Part shown: positions 10,353 through 20,419 of the stretch, one piece after another
Layout of the letters: each line of letters begins with the position of its first letter
Position numbering within the stretch: the stretch's first letter is position 1
From: Wolfiporia cocos
Taxonomy: Eukaryota > Basidiomycota > Agaricomycetes > Polyporales > Phaeolaceae
Reading direction: 5' to 3'
Length of the DNA: 64,000 nt
Assembly (NCBI GenBank): GCA_029448655.1
Contig: JACCLO010000014.1
Span: 1,054,001-1,118,000, forward strand
Notes under the pieces: generated by a model
Seen by the model: only the letters and a program-made list of their open reading frames with translations
Databases searched by the model: none
Told to the model about the DNA's origin: nothing
Program-made: the position numbers and the translations under genes

Positions 10353-13300
10353 TTACTTTCCTGTGGAGCCGAAACCACCAGTACCGCGCTCGGATTTAAT
10401 CTTTTCAAAGTAAGATTTTCCGTGTAGCGTAATATGCGGGTCCTTAGCAACTTCGCAGATGAGCTGAGCAATCTTATCACCGGCCCGAATATCAATAGAT
10501 ATGTCGGAGTGATTCCGGAGAATGATGATTACTTCGCCTTGATAATCGTGGTCGATAACGCCACCCATTACGTCTATGCCTTTGCGGGCAAGACTAGAGC
10601 GGGGGGCGATACGTCCGTAAGTGCCGAAAGGTACCTGGATCTTCAGTTTGGTGTTGTATTCTGTCTGCCCGTGAGCTGGCAGAACGTCGCCTGTTGCAGT
10701 GTACAGGTCAAACCCAACCGAGTCCTTGGTTCCCTTTTCCGGCATTCGGCCGCCTTCACCGACTACGATTTTCAAATCCGCGTTTTGGTTAATGTCAGCC
10801 GACATCCATCCCCCGTCGGGGTGTCTAACCATGCGTTGCTTAGGGTCCTTCGCAAATTCTTCGCGATACTGCGGCCAGTCGTCTGGCCACGTGCATTCGT
10901 CGGCTTCCCAGTCGTCGCTATCAGGGTCGAAGACGTGAACTGCTTCTTTCCTTCTAGCTGAGCGCCTGAGGGGGACATCCTGCATTGGAATGGCGTGTGA
11001 AGCCTTGTATTCCTGCAGAATGTCGTATGCCGTGTCGAGATCGGCTTCGCGTACCCAGGAGTCGTCATTGATACCGAACCCTTTCCATCGGATTCTGTAT
11101 TCAACTCTTCCTGCTCGGAGACGATGATCTAAGATCTTCTCGACTTCCCATAACTCCTCGCCGTCGACCATTTCTGGTTGAGGCTCTGGTTTTTTCTGAT
11201 GCACCGGGTCCTTGTACATGACCAACTTGGAAGCGTGGAATACTGGGTGGTAAGCCCTGTATTGCTCGTCCATGTGTACCCTAAAGGTGACCGGAGATAA
11301 TTGTTCAATTATCCTAAATGGTCCCAAATAGCGTGGACTAAGACTTCTTTCGGAGTCTTGCCAGCTACGGGCGTCAACGAGAACTTTGTCGCCGACTTTA
11401 AACGGCACCGAGCGCTTATGTTGATCGTAGTACCAAGACCAGCGTTCGGCAGCCAACTTCATAGCTGCCTTAGCTTGTTCTTGTGCTGACCATCTGGCGT
11501 AAGCAATGGCATTTAAGTCCGTGTATTGTGTTGGACGTAAATTCGTAGGTCCTGCGTTAGGGTGCCTTCCTAGTTCGACAAAGAATGGACTATTCTTTGT
11601 TGTCTCACTAGCCGCGTTGTTGTATGCAAATTCAGCCGTTGGGAGAAACCATGACCAGTTATCCTTCTGAATAACATCGATGTAACATCTAAGATATTGT
11701 TCCAGGATTTGGTTAACTCTCTCCGTCTGGCCATCCGCTTGCGGGTGATAGGCGGTTGTCATTGACCGTTGGATTCCCAATTGTTCACACCATCCCTTGA
11801 ACAAGTCAGCTGCGAATTGCGGGCCTCTATCCGAAATGATTTGTTTCGGAAGTCCGTGGTTCGGATAGATCCGGAGGTACAGGAGGTTCGCTAATTCTTT
11901 TGCCGTTATCTTGTCTGACGTGGGAATGAAGTGCGCTCGCTTGGTAAGCCGGTCCACTATTACCATAATAGCATTGAATTGTTTCAATTCGCCGCTGGGT
12001 GGTAAGTGGACGATAAGGTCAATTGTGACGGTGTCCCAAGGTGCTTCCGGAACTGGGAGCGGTTGCAGGGGTCCGTACGGGGTCTGGTTGTGGTTCTTCA
12101 TGCGTTGACATGTGTCACAACCTTCCACGTATTGCTTTACCATCGTGGTCATTCCAGGCCACCAGTAATTACGTGATAGAAGTTCATAGGTCTTCCATCG
12201 TCCGAAGTGTCCGGCCGTCACATGGTCATGATGTAACTCCAGAATCTTCGTGCGCAATTCTTTAGGCTCTTTTGGAACGTACACTTTTCCTCGTCTGAGG
12301 AGTAATCCGGCCTCCATGTTCCATTCCTGGAGATCTTTACCGAATTCCTTGGGACCACTTTTCAGTAGTTCCTGGTAATCCTTGGTAATTTGATCGTCCA
12401 TGAGGGCTTGTCGGATTTGTCGGAGAAGGTCCTCGTCGCCTGATTGTATCTCCTGCTGTGACGCTTCTAGCGCCCTAACCGTAAAGTATTCCGGTTTCAG
12501 CAAAATTTGATCGCGATTGTCGAGTTCCACCCCCTCTTCATGGTCTGGCCTCCGTGACAGAGGATCAGCCGTAAGCATTGTTTTACCGGGTTTGTGGCAC
12601 ATGGTGAAGTTGAACCTTGTCAGGTAAAGACTCCATCGTGCCTGTCTCCGGGTTAGCCGTTGTGCCGATTTGAAATATGTCAGATTGAGATGATCCGACC
12701 ATACTTCAAATTTGTGTGGGTGTCCTTCGAGGTAATGTCTCCATTCCTCTAGAGCGCGGATGATTGCGAGCAACTCCTTATCGTAAATCTCATAGTTCCT
12801 TTCGGGTGCTGATAGAGATTTCGAGTAAAAGGCTACCGGGTGCCAGAGCTTATCCTCCGAAGAGTATTGCGATAGCACTGCACCAGTTGCGTAATCGGAA
12901 GAATCCGCTTCCACGCGGAACGGGGACTCCTGATCTGGGATCCGGAGTATTGGAGCCGATGTGAAAGCTTCCTTGAGAGTTTGGAAGGCTTCCGCTTGTT
13001 CGGGTCCCCAGTTCCATTGCGTGTTTTTCTTGGACAATTCGGTTAACGGCTTAACCACTTTGGAGAAATCTTTAATGAACCGCCGGTAGTAGTTGGCGAA
13101 GCCAACAAAGGCCTGGACGTCCTTCACCTTGGCAGGTGTAGGCCAGTCCATTACGCCGGCTACCTTCTTAGGGTCCATTTCGACTTTTCCTTTGGAAATG
13201 ATCATTCCCAGGTATTCAATACTGCTTTGTTCGAAGAAGCACTTTTCAGGCTTCGCGAACAAGTCGTTGTCTTGCAAGATTTGTAATACTTGCTTGACAA

Positions 13301-14888
13301 TGCGACGGTGTTCCAACAGGTCGTTTCCAAACACAAGGATGTCGTCTAGGTAGACAATGACCTTTCCTTCTCTGATAAGGTCACCTAGAATATCGTTCAT
13401 CATGTGTTGGAACGTGCTGGGTGCATTACAAAAACCGAAGTACATGACTACGGCTTCGTAAAGGCCGTTAGGCGTAATGAATGCGGTCTTCCATTCATCT
13501 CCCTCCTTGATTCTTACGTTGTTGTAACCCCAACGCAAGTCGAGCTTCGTAAATATCGAAGCCTGGCTAAGCTTATCGATAAGCTCGTCTATGCGTGGGA
13601 GAGGGTACCTGTTTTTAATGGTCAAGTCGTTTACTTTTCGGTAATCGACTACCATTCGGGCTCCACCGTCTTTTTTAGGGACGAAGAAGACCGGGCTCGC
13701 GATCGGGGATTTTGAGTGTCGGATGTAGCCCTTCCGTAACTCTTCCTGAATCCACTGATCTAGCGAGTTCGCCTCCTGAGGAGACATCTTGTATGCCTTA
13801 CTTGGGGGCGGTAGTACCGCGTCATCGGGGAAGTCGATGGCGTGGTCGTATGGTTTCCGTTCGGGCATCCTTTCGGATGCGCGTTGAGAAAATACCGTGG
13901 GACCAAACTCCTGGTATTCCTCCGGAACCAAGGATTTCCATTTCTGGAGATCCGCATCTGTCAGGAATTCATCATCCGACTTCTCCGTTATCGACTGAAT
14001 GGCATCGATAAGGAGTTCCGTTCCTTCGTCAAGGGTGTTCACCCAAGCGACAAGGGGATTCTCAGGCTCCTCTAAGCCGAGAAAATCTATTGGAAAATCG
14101 TTGATGATCTGATAGATGTTGCGGGGTTCGATTTCGTCTTCTTCCTCAGAAATCGAAACCCGTTTGCCATGTTTGCATTTTTCCGTACACCGATATGTGA
14201 AGGTTCCTTCCGGCCAATTGAAGTCCGGGTTGTGTTTCAGGAACCAGTCATATCCGAGGATCACATCCGCATTTTGTACGTCCATTACGTACAAGAATTC
14301 GGTGGACTTGTGTTCCTCGTGCACCATATAAGCTTTTACTGCCATATTGATATTACCGGCGGTATTAGAGGTACCGTCGGCGTTGCGAATCTCGAGAGGC
14401 GAAGGTAGTTTCTGAGTGACTAACTTCTCCTCATGGACGAGTTTCTTATCTATGACGCTTATTGATGCACCGGTGTCGATTAATGCCATGGCGTTTACTT
14501 TCTTTCCATATACCCACAGTTCCACTTCGATAGAGAACGATTTATTGTCGTCTCGAGAATCGTTTCCATGTACATTATACAAAGTGAAAAACTTCGACGC
14601 GAGCGGGTCAGGATAAAAGTATTTTACAGGAGGGGCACGTGTAGCTAGTGTCCTTGTCCTCCGGGCAAAGTCCATTGCCGAGTTACCGAATATACCGAGA
14701 TGGGATACCGGGTGACGTACGACCGCCTTATCTTCCCACAAGATAAGGGGTCTCTGTGAAGCCTCTTCGTAGAGGTGCGCTTCTTCGGGGCGCTGTACAC
14801 TCCCAGCCGCTGCGGGGCTGGTGTGTTCTTCACAGAACGTCTTCGAGACGTGTGGTTGGGGCGAGGGGAACCGAGATGGTCCCGACAT
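10353..14888 (-). CDS. pol: E3 pol polyprotein with C-terminal dUTPase (1511 aa)
   Basis: Domains by residue: aspartic protease with DTGA (138-141) and ILGYDWF (about 210); RT with YLDD (513-516); RNase H (ADSSDYATG about 660, SDHLNL about 731); integrase with HHCC zinc site (about 887-929) and D957, D1020, E1056; chromodomain (about 1246-1296, ending with the WKGF-type strand); then a dUTPase (about 1375-1511) that forms the extreme C-terminus. All five dUTPase motifs are intact: DSVGFDLYTA, APRSSLA, GVIDHDYQG, AGDKIAQL, RGTGGFGST. The frame is +1 relative to gag and overlaps it by 59 nt. The first ATG is at 14888, so expression could be by frameshift or reinitiation. A dUTPase placed after the chromodomain differs from both neighbouring elements. 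Confidence 0.95.
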   Translation of the reverse strand: MSGPSRFPSPQPHVSKTFCEEHTSPAAAGSVQRPEEAHLYEEASQRPLILWEDKAVVRHPVSHLGIFGNSAMDFARRTRTLATRAPPVKYFYPDPLASKFFTLYNVHGNDSRDDNKSFSIEVELWVYGKKVNAMALIDTGASISVIDKKLVHEEKLVTQKLPSPLEIRNADGTSNTAGNINMAVKAYMVHEEHKSTEFLYVMDVQNADVILGYDWFLKHNPDFNWPEGTFTYRCTEKCKHGKRVSISEEEDEIEPRNIYQIINDFPIDFLGLEEPENPLVAWVNTLDEGTELLIDAIQSITEKSDDEFLTDADLQKWKSLVPEEYQEFGPTVFSQRASERMPERKPYDHAIDFPDDAVLPPPSKAYKMSPQEANSLDQWIQEELRKGYIRHSKSPIASPVFFVPKKDGGARMVVDYRKVNDLTIKNRYPLPRIDELIDKLSQASIFTKLDLRWGYNNVRIKEGDEWKTAFITPNGLYEAVVMYFGFCNAPSTFQHMMNDILGDLIREGKVIVYLDDILVFGNDLLEHRRIVKQVLQILQDNDLFAKPEKCFFEQSSIEYLGMIISKGKVEMDPKKVAGVMDWPTPAKVKDVQAFVGFANYYRRFIKDFSKVVKPLTELSKKNTQWNWGPEQAEAFQTLKEAFTSAPILRIPDQESPFRVEADSSDYATGAVLSQYSSEDKLWHPVAFYSKSLSAPERNYEIYDKELLAIIRALEEWRHYLEGHPHKFEVWSDHLNLTYFKSAQRLTRRQARWSLYLTRFNFTMCHKPGKTMLTADPLSRRPDHEEGVELDNRDQILLKPEYFTVRALEASQQEIQSGDEDLLRQIRQALMDDQITKDYQELLKSGPKEFGKDLQEWNMEAGLLLRRGKVYVPKEPKELRTKILELHHDHVTAGHFGRWKTYELLSRNYWWPGMTTMVKQYVEGCDTCQRMKNHNQTPYGPLQPLPVPEAPWDTVTIDLIVHLPPSGELKQFNAIMVIVDRLTKRAHFIPTSDKITAKELANLLYLRIYPNHGLPKQIISDRGPQFAADLFKGWCEQLGIQRSMTTAYHPQADGQTERVNQILEQYLRCYIDVIQKDNWSWFLPTAEFAYNNAASETTKNSPFFVELGRHPNAGPTNLRPTQYTDLNAIAYARWSAQEQAKAAMKLAAERWSWYYDQHKRSVPFKVGDKVLVDARSWQDSERSLSPRYLGPFRIIEQLSPVTFRVHMDEQYRAYHPVFHASKLVMYKDPVHQKKPEPQPEMVDGEELWEVEKILDHRLRAGRVEYRIRWKGFGINDDSWVREADLDTAYDILQEYKASHAIPMQDVPLRRSARRKEAVHVFDPDSDDWEADECTWPDDWPQYREEFAKDPKQRMVRHPDGGWMSADINQNADLKIVVGEGGRMPEKGTKDSVGFDLYTATGDVLPAHGQTEYNTKLKIQVPFGTYGRIAPRSSLARKGIDVMGGVIDHDYQGEVIIILRNHSDISIDIRAGDKIAQLICEVAKDPHITLHGKSYFEKIKSERGTGGFGSTGK

Positions 14889-16821
14889 TGGCGACGGTGG
14901 TGGCGGGGGTCGAGGGTCCTGCTGAGCTTGGGTCAGCCGTCACTTCTTCCCAGATCGTTCGGGCACGATACGTCTTGCCATCCGCGGGGGGCGCCGAGTA
15001 CGGCTTCTTGCCAGAAGCCTGTCCCTTTCCACTACCCGAAGGAGCAGCCGTGGTCTTTCCAGACGCGGCAGCTGCATCCTTCGCCCTTTGTTGTTCGGCC
15101 CGCTGAGCGGCAGGCACGAACGTTCCCGCGGCCTTGTCTGCCGCAAGCTTAGGACACTTGTTGAAGTAGTGTCCCGTCTGCTTGCAGTAAGTGCAGACGG
15201 CGTTGGCGGTGGCGGCGGGGGCTTTGGCGGGCGCCTTTCCCTTGTCCTTCTTTGTCTCCGACTTCTTCGCAGAAGTGGAGGACGTCTCCTTCTTTTCGGC
15301 AGGGGCCGAGTCCTTCTTGGCGGCCTTCTCGAAGATCGAGCCCTTGATCTTGTCCGGATATGACGTTTGGTACATTTCCAGGGCGAAGTCGATCAGAGGT
15401 TCGATGTCGGTCGGGGCCTTGAAGAACGGAGTCTTGCCGAGGACGTTCAAGGTGTCCTTAACCTTTTCGGGGAGAGTTTCGGTGAACTCCCAAACCAGGG
15501 TCTCGTTGGCGGTTTCCGATAGGCGACCGAGGGTACGGAACCGTTCGCAGTAGTTGAAGTAGTTCGACTCTGCGAGTTCCTTGCCCTTGGTACCGTAGTA
15601 GCCTCGGATTTCCTTTTTTGCGATTTCCTTGTCCGTCATTTTACCGTATTGGACCATCACCGACTTGGTGAAGTCCTCCCATGTACCGAGGGGCTCGCCG
15701 TTTCCTGCCTTTTTGATAAGAGGCGAGAAAAATTTGTAGGCGTCCCCGGTTACTCGGAACAGGGCGGTAGTAATGCGGTCGTGGTCGTCGTAAACTCGGA
15801 GGGTGCCGAAGTAGAGACCCATCTTCTCCACCCATTCCTGTGCGGTCACCTTTCCAGATGATCCAGAGAATTCGGGGGGAGGGGGGATTTTCAGGTTTTG
15901 AGGCAGACCTGGAATCTGCGGGGCGACGGCTGCTGCGGCAGCGGCTGCAGCTTGTGCGGCGGCAGCGGCCTCGGCTGCACGGGCTTGAGCATTACCGGGG
16001 GCCGGTGCGGGTTCTTCCGGGGGCGTGCGGATGCCGGGAGGGTTGGGAACGGAGGGATTCTTGCGAATTCTCCGAAGTTCCTCGTCAACCTTCTCCATGC
16101 GCTCTGCGAACGCATCCTCGAGGTCGTCCAGCCGGGACCGGTAGTCCTTTCGGAGCTGCTTCTCCATTTCGGAGAGCTTGGCGGTGTACTCCTGTCGGAG
16201 TTCCTTGCCGAGGTCCACCATGGTGGACAATACCTCGTTCCGGACCGAATTGACCGCTTCGTGTAGCTCGTCTTGGGCCTTCTGTTCGATTGCCCTGGAT
16301 TGCCCAGCCAGGGAATCGATTCGTTCATGGATACGCTCCAGGCGGGCGTGCACCATTCGACCTAGGGTGTCGGTGGTGTCATGGCTTATGGCCGCACTTC
16401 GTTGTACGGCGGCATCGATGATTGGCCCATGTATGGACCCATCCACCTTGTGGTGTTCCTCCTCAGGAAGGTACGCCTTGAGGTTGTTCTCGACAGCGAC
16501 ATTGGTCTGTCGTGTCGGACCCGAAAATTCCATTTCTAGGGTGGTGGCGGGCCCGATAGGGCGAGTTCGACGAGCCGGTGGGTATCCGGCAATGGGGGAG
16601 CCTGGGCGTGTACCCATGGGGTTGGTCGGAGATTCCCTTTGCGGGGGAGCGAACTCCGGCATTTCCTCTTCCTCTTCCTCTTCTTCTCCCTCGCTTAGGT
16701 GCTCCAGCGTCACCAGTTGCTGGGTTCCCGAGGGACCAGCTACCGGTGTCACCGGGCCTTCTGAGCGGAGGCGCATCTTGCGGGGAGCGAGGGGAGTGCT
16801 GACGGAGGAGGTGGAAGACAT
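14830..16821 (-). CDS. gag: E3 gag (663 aa)
   Basis: An acidic run of Glu sits near residues 45-57, a helical/coiled-coil region (RIHERIDSLAGQ onward, then KELRQEYTAKLSEMEKQL) at about 165-255, and an Ala-rich linker after that. A retrotransposon gag capsid domain follows (PPPPEFSGSSGKVTAQEWVE, then TLPEKVKDTLNV, about 315-480), then a Lys-rich linker and one CCHC zinc knuckle (CTYCKQTGHYFNKC, about 545-560). It ends inside the start of pol. ATG at 16821 is the first in frame after the ORF1 stop, with a 149-nt gap to ORF1. Confidence 0.93.
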   Translation of the reverse strand: MSSTSSVSTPLAPRKMRLRSEGPVTPVAGPSGTQQLVTLEHLSEGEEEEEEEEMPEFAPPQRESPTNPMGTRPGSPIAGYPPARRTRPIGPATTLEMEFSGPTRQTNVAVENNLKAYLPEEEHHKVDGSIHGPIIDAAVQRSAAISHDTTDTLGRMVHARLERIHERIDSLAGQSRAIEQKAQDELHEAVNSVRNEVLSTMVDLGKELRQEYTAKLSEMEKQLRKDYRSRLDDLEDAFAERMEKVDEELRRIRKNPSVPNPPGIRTPPEEPAPAPGNAQARAAEAAAAAQAAAAAAAAVAPQIPGLPQNLKIPPPPEFSGSSGKVTAQEWVEKMGLYFGTLRVYDDHDRITTALFRVTGDAYKFFSPLIKKAGNGEPLGTWEDFTKSVMVQYGKMTDKEIAKKEIRGYYGTKGKELAESNYFNYCERFRTLGRLSETANETLVWEFTETLPEKVKDTLNVLGKTPFFKAPTDIEPLIDFALEMYQTSYPDKIKGSIFEKAAKKDSAPAEKKETSSTSAKKSETKKDKGKAPAKAPAATANAVCTYCKQTGHYFNKCPKLAADKAAGTFVPAAQRAEQQRAKDAAAASGKTTAAPSGSGKGQASGKKPYSAPPADGKTYRARTIWEEVTADPSSAGPSTPATTVANVGTISVPLAPTTRLEDVL

Positions 16822-16970
16822 TTTTTGTGAATCTGTTTGTGACGAATGTTAGTTTCCGGTTACTCATTGTCTTAGATTCTTAAGAAGGGATTGGGTTTTT
16901 GAAAACTGCAACTTTCGTTATAGATCACACTCGCACTCTATTTCAGAGTTAAAAGATGATAGTATTTCTA

Positions 16971-17903
16971 CTATACAATCGCGAGTATATCCTCTTCTAC
17001 CGAAGTAGTTGAGGGCCCTGCCACCTTGTCAGGTGGTGTTACACCGAAGGCAAAAGAAATTTGTAGCGCTACGCATTCTGCTATGATACGAGCTAAGTCC
17101 GTACGCCAATCCAAAAAGGAAATACTGCCGAGCTGTTTACAGTACTTTTTCATAATTCTCCAGTCTCTATTGGTGATCCTCCCCCGTCTCGCTCTATCCT
17201 TTACGTTATCCACCAAGTCCTCCAATTCTACTACCATAGTATGGAAACGCATGTCGTTTTCCATATGGAAGCCTGGGTAATTAGGGGGATGGTTGGCGAG
17301 AGGAGTGAGACGAGTGAGAGTGCCTTCTAGCATGGGAATAACTTGGTCGCATGCTTGGAGAGGCTTCTTCTTCCCGAAGACGAGGGAAGGGTCGAGAATC
17401 TTGTGGTTGGCCGGAACGGAAGGTCCGGCCGCCGGGCTGGAGAGACGGAGGGCCAGTGAAGAGGCTGCCTGCTTGGCTTCCTTGGCGGCTTGTTTGGCGG
17501 CGATTCGCTTATTCAGCTTATCGCGGGCGAGCTTAAGCTTGTTGAGTTCGCGGAGTTCAATTAAGTTCTCCATGGCGGTAATGGAAGCGGCTAGCTTCTC
17601 TTCCTCTGTCCAGATACGCTTGGCGAGCGGAACTGGTTTGGGAGGTCGAGGAGCGGGTTTCCCAGCCTCAGCAATGTGCTTTGGCATGTGGACGGGAATC
17701 TCCCAAAGATGGAGCTTCCCGGTGTAATCTTCCTTTACAGGAAGGGTGTATGTGACGTCCTCTGCCCGAGGAATGTCGGTGGTGTCGATGCGGCTGAGAA
17801 GGGACCGCTTCGCCGGTTTAACGTAGGGGGCAGTAGAGGAGCCACGGGTGCGACGGGTAACGCGGGGCATGATTCTAGAAAGTGCAGCCTTCATGAGAAA
17901 CAA
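16971..17903 (-). CDS. E3 ORF1, accessory protein of unknown function (310 aa)
   Basis: An extra ORF between the leader and gag, on the same strand. The first residues MFLMKAALSRIMPRVTRRTR are basic, with a second Met at residue 12. A strongly charged Lys/Ala/Glu region (LRELNKLKLARDKLNKRIAA, about 115-150) should form a coiled coil. The C-terminal third (HMENDMRFHTMVVELEDLVD and beyond) looks folded and mainly helical. There is no zinc knuckle, protease, RT or transmembrane motif, so it is neither a duplicated gag by motif nor an obvious env. It is intact in an element with identical LTRs, which suggests but does not prove function. Frame 17903 mod 3 differs from gag, so a fusion with gag is excluded. 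Confidence 0.75.
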   Translation of the reverse strand: MFLMKAALSRIMPRVTRRTRGSSTAPYVKPAKRSLLSRIDTTDIPRAEDVTYTLPVKEDYTGKLHLWEIPVHMPKHIAEAGKPAPRPPKPVPLAKRIWTEEEKLAASITAMENLIELRELNKLKLARDKLNKRIAAKQAAKEAKQAASSLALRLSSPAAGPSVPANHKILDPSLVFGKKKPLQACDQVIPMLEGTLTRLTPLANHPPNYPGFHMENDMRFHTMVVELEDLVDNVKDRARRGRITNRDWRIMKKYCKQLGSISFLDWRTDLARIIAECVALQISFAFGVTPPDKVAGPSTTSVEEDILAIV

Positions 17904-18910
17904 AGTTTCCCAGTGATACGTCCAAGAACAGGAATAAAAGGGATTATGTAGGGTAGTGGACTCCTTTTCAGGAGCAAAGAAGGTGTACTACGGGGCATAA
18001 TTACTCTTATGTTGCGCGCAAACCCTGTGCCGAGACGGCGCGGATATTCGCATGACCCTAACGGTCAGAGGCGCCGACTCCAGGGGTAGAGTTGCTGACT
18101 GCCAGGCCGGTTCCTGGGTCAGATGATTGGGAATCGGATACACGACACCGCCCCGGAGGGACGATGCCGGAAAGTGGCTGGGATTTTACATCCCTTAGCC
18201 TGTCCATGCTTCAACAATGAGGTTGCCGTCTGTAGCCACATGGGTGTCACATCAGGGCTAAAAAACCATTGTCGATCTAAGATCGCGAGACAGCAGCGCT
18301 CCACATCCCGAAGGAGTGGGCCACGCGCTTCTCTTCCAATGGGGCCCCAAATCCGTTTGACCCATGCTCGCACGCCGAGCTGCCCGGAGGACTTATGCTA
18401 TTGGCTACCGCGAGTGACCTATGGCAGGGTGATTTTTTACGTCACCCCCCTCACTGCTTTTCCCATAACGGGTTCAAAGCAGGTCCCTTACGCCTGGGAG
18501 GCGGCTTTGGAAAATTCCCATGCCATCATAATGATGACCCTGTGGATAGTGATGGGGCGCTGAACAACGCTTGCCATGACAGGGGGTTGGGCGCACACAG
18601 GCAGACCGTCCCCTTTTCTCCACAGGCGGGTCTTAACCGCGCATGGTCCAAGCTTGTCAGCGAGGACCATGTCTCCTTGACCCTGGAGTCCGGGTTAGGT
18701 AGGCCTCCTGCCTAAAAAGGCGGTGTGGCTTCCCTGGTTGCCAATCCTCTGCCGAGGATGGCGATGTATCCCCCAGATCTCAACTATCACCCCAATCGCC
18801 TTGTCAGGCAGAAAGGGATGTGCGCAGCAACAAGTAATATACCCCTGTAGGATGAAAACCCAGGCCCAAGCGCAAGCGCAAGGGCGGGGGTAGGAGGAGA
18901 TTTGTTCTTA
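17904..18910 (-). other. E3 untranslated leader
   Basis: About 1 kb between the 5' LTR and ORF1 without a convincing gene; the short ORFs on both strands look fortuitous. It contains a hairpin CTCC-TGAAAA-GGAG (17974-17961 in sense) shortly before ORF1. This resembles the better-conserved hairpins in the E2 and E4 leaders and is a candidate packaging or translation signal. Confidence 0.6.
18898..18908 (-). other. E3 primer-binding site for self-priming
   Basis: Sense AGAACAAATCT begins 2 nt after the 5' LTR and is a perfect 11-nt complement of AGATTTGTTCT inside the LTR (19043-19033). Confidence 0.75.
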
Positions 18911-19609
18911 TGACACAGACTAGACTGTGGGACTCACACTATAACCTAATAAGCGACTTGAAGGAGTTGCTGGAGGTTGGTGAGGAGGCTAGTGGGCGCA
19001 AGCAGAGATGATATGTAACTGTGCGAATGCAGAGAACAAATCTAAGGCTTATCCGCAGTGATAGCCCTACTTATATACATGCTTTGTTTGGTTACCGGTA
19101 AGGGAGCCAAACGTGAAGGTGGTCTGTGCGCAGTCATAACTAATATGGTTAAGTCGTAAACTACAATAGACCATGTGCGCCGGTAATGGCCGCACCAGTA
19201 AGATCGTTTGTTTGGACTGTAGGTCCATGTTGTGGAAGTGGCTGTATCTACGTTAGTAAGCCATGCATGTGATTCTTATATACCGGCATCGGGATATGAG
19301 TAATCGTAAGGGCATTGGCATGTGATAACGAGCAGGCCGCTTATCCAATCGTACTGACATAGCCCGGTATCGGGATATGAGTAAGGCGCGTGACACCGGA
19401 GGTTAGTCCGCTGAGTCATTGACGCGTACAAACGTGTTATGTACGTGTTGTTACGACAAGTGGACGTATACCGCGTTGTGTACGTGTTGTTTGGTTGCGT
19501 GTACGTGTAGACGGGCGCTTAGCAGCGTAAATGTCTACAAGGTCGTAGAAATACCAGATAAATAGGTAAAAATACGAGAAAAATAGTGGCATGTCACAAA
19601 TCTGTGACA
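18911..19609 (-). repeat. E3 5' LTR (699 bp)
   Basis: Upstream LTR of the minus-strand element, with the self-priming site just inside at 18908-18898. Apparent identity to the 3' LTR indicates a very recent insertion. Confidence 0.95.
19033..19077 (-). promoter_or_regulatory. E3 LTR TATA box and predicted RNA 5' end
   Basis: Sense TATATAAG begins at 19077, 34 nt upstream of the self-primer AGATTTGTTCT (19043-19033). The spacing predicts transcription starting at the self-primer, making U3 566 nt and R-U5 133 nt. Confidence 0.75.
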
Positions 19610-20419
19610 GGGGGGAGCCGACGGAGGGACCGGTGCCGCTGCCATAGCCAAATAAGGTACCTGACGGGTGATGACCGGGGGGGTGTAGCCTGGGAGGAAC
19701 GGGTTGGTCTGTCGAGATCCGACGTTCGATGCTGGGCGTGTTGCGGAGTTCACCGGTGGAGGAGATCCCATGTGTACGGATCTTATCCAGTTTTCGACCG
19801 GCTGGAATCGTTCTTCCAGGACCGAGGGTACTGACCTTACGGGGGCAGGACGCTGCAAGTGTGCGGATGCTGCGTCGCCTGCTGCCAATGCATCTGCTTG
19901 AAGCCGTTGAGCTTCGCGCAGGAATCGGCCCCCCATGTCGGTGTTCCATACCCCGGTTTGAACCATTGTCGCGGCCACGTTTTGGCACCGGAAGCCAAAG
20001 TCGTGGGAGGTCGGGTTGGGTGGGAAAGCCCATTGCATTGCGAGGGGTGAGTCGATGTGACCCAGGTGGCTGCCCCCGCGGATGGTGTTGGACTGTTCCC
20101 TTGCCAGGTGGAACGCCTGATCGAGCCGTTCGAAACCGGGGCCTTGGTCCTCAACCGATGCTCCGAGTGGGAGCGATCGACCGGGGGACGCTTGGCCCAT
20201 TGTTTCGGTGTGAACGGGGGCGACCTCTACCTGCTGGTGCGGAGCGTGGATGCTGTCCGCTACGGAGAGCAAGGCGAAGTCCTCGGGCAGACCATGTACC
20301 TGGTAGTTCACCCACTGCCCTGGGCGAAACGTGTCGATGGAGACCGGGGTTGGAGCGTCGAAGGGGTTGCGCGCGGGCCGTGGGGCGCGGATGTAGTCGA
20401 TGTCGTGTGGAGCGGCCAT
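19610..20419 (-). pseudogene. gag: E2 gag N-terminal part, cut off by E3
   Basis: ATG at 20419 opens a frame of 270 codons up to 19610, where the E3 LTR begins; the apparent ORF then reads into LTR sequence and stops. Joining 19610 directly to 9609 (removing E3 and one GGGGG copy) keeps the frame exactly and gives a gag-dUTPase-protease frame of 985 codons before its stop. The N-terminal part is Pro/Ala-rich without a recognised domain, typical of retrotransposon matrix-like regions. Confidence 0.85.

Larger units (their letters stand above)
9615..19609 (-). mobile_element. E3: complete Ty3/Gypsy element with ORF1, gag, pol and terminal dUTPase
   Basis: 9995 bp, bounded by two 699-bp LTRs that appear identical on reading through, with TSD GGGGG (9610-9614 and 19610-19614; flanks are G-runs). 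Order on the minus strand: 5' LTR, self-priming site, about 1 kb leader, ORF1 (310 aa), gag (663 aa), pol (1511 aa), polypurine tract, 3' LTR. All ORFs are open with intact catalytic motifs, so this copy is a recent and potentially autonomous insertion. Confidence 0.95.
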
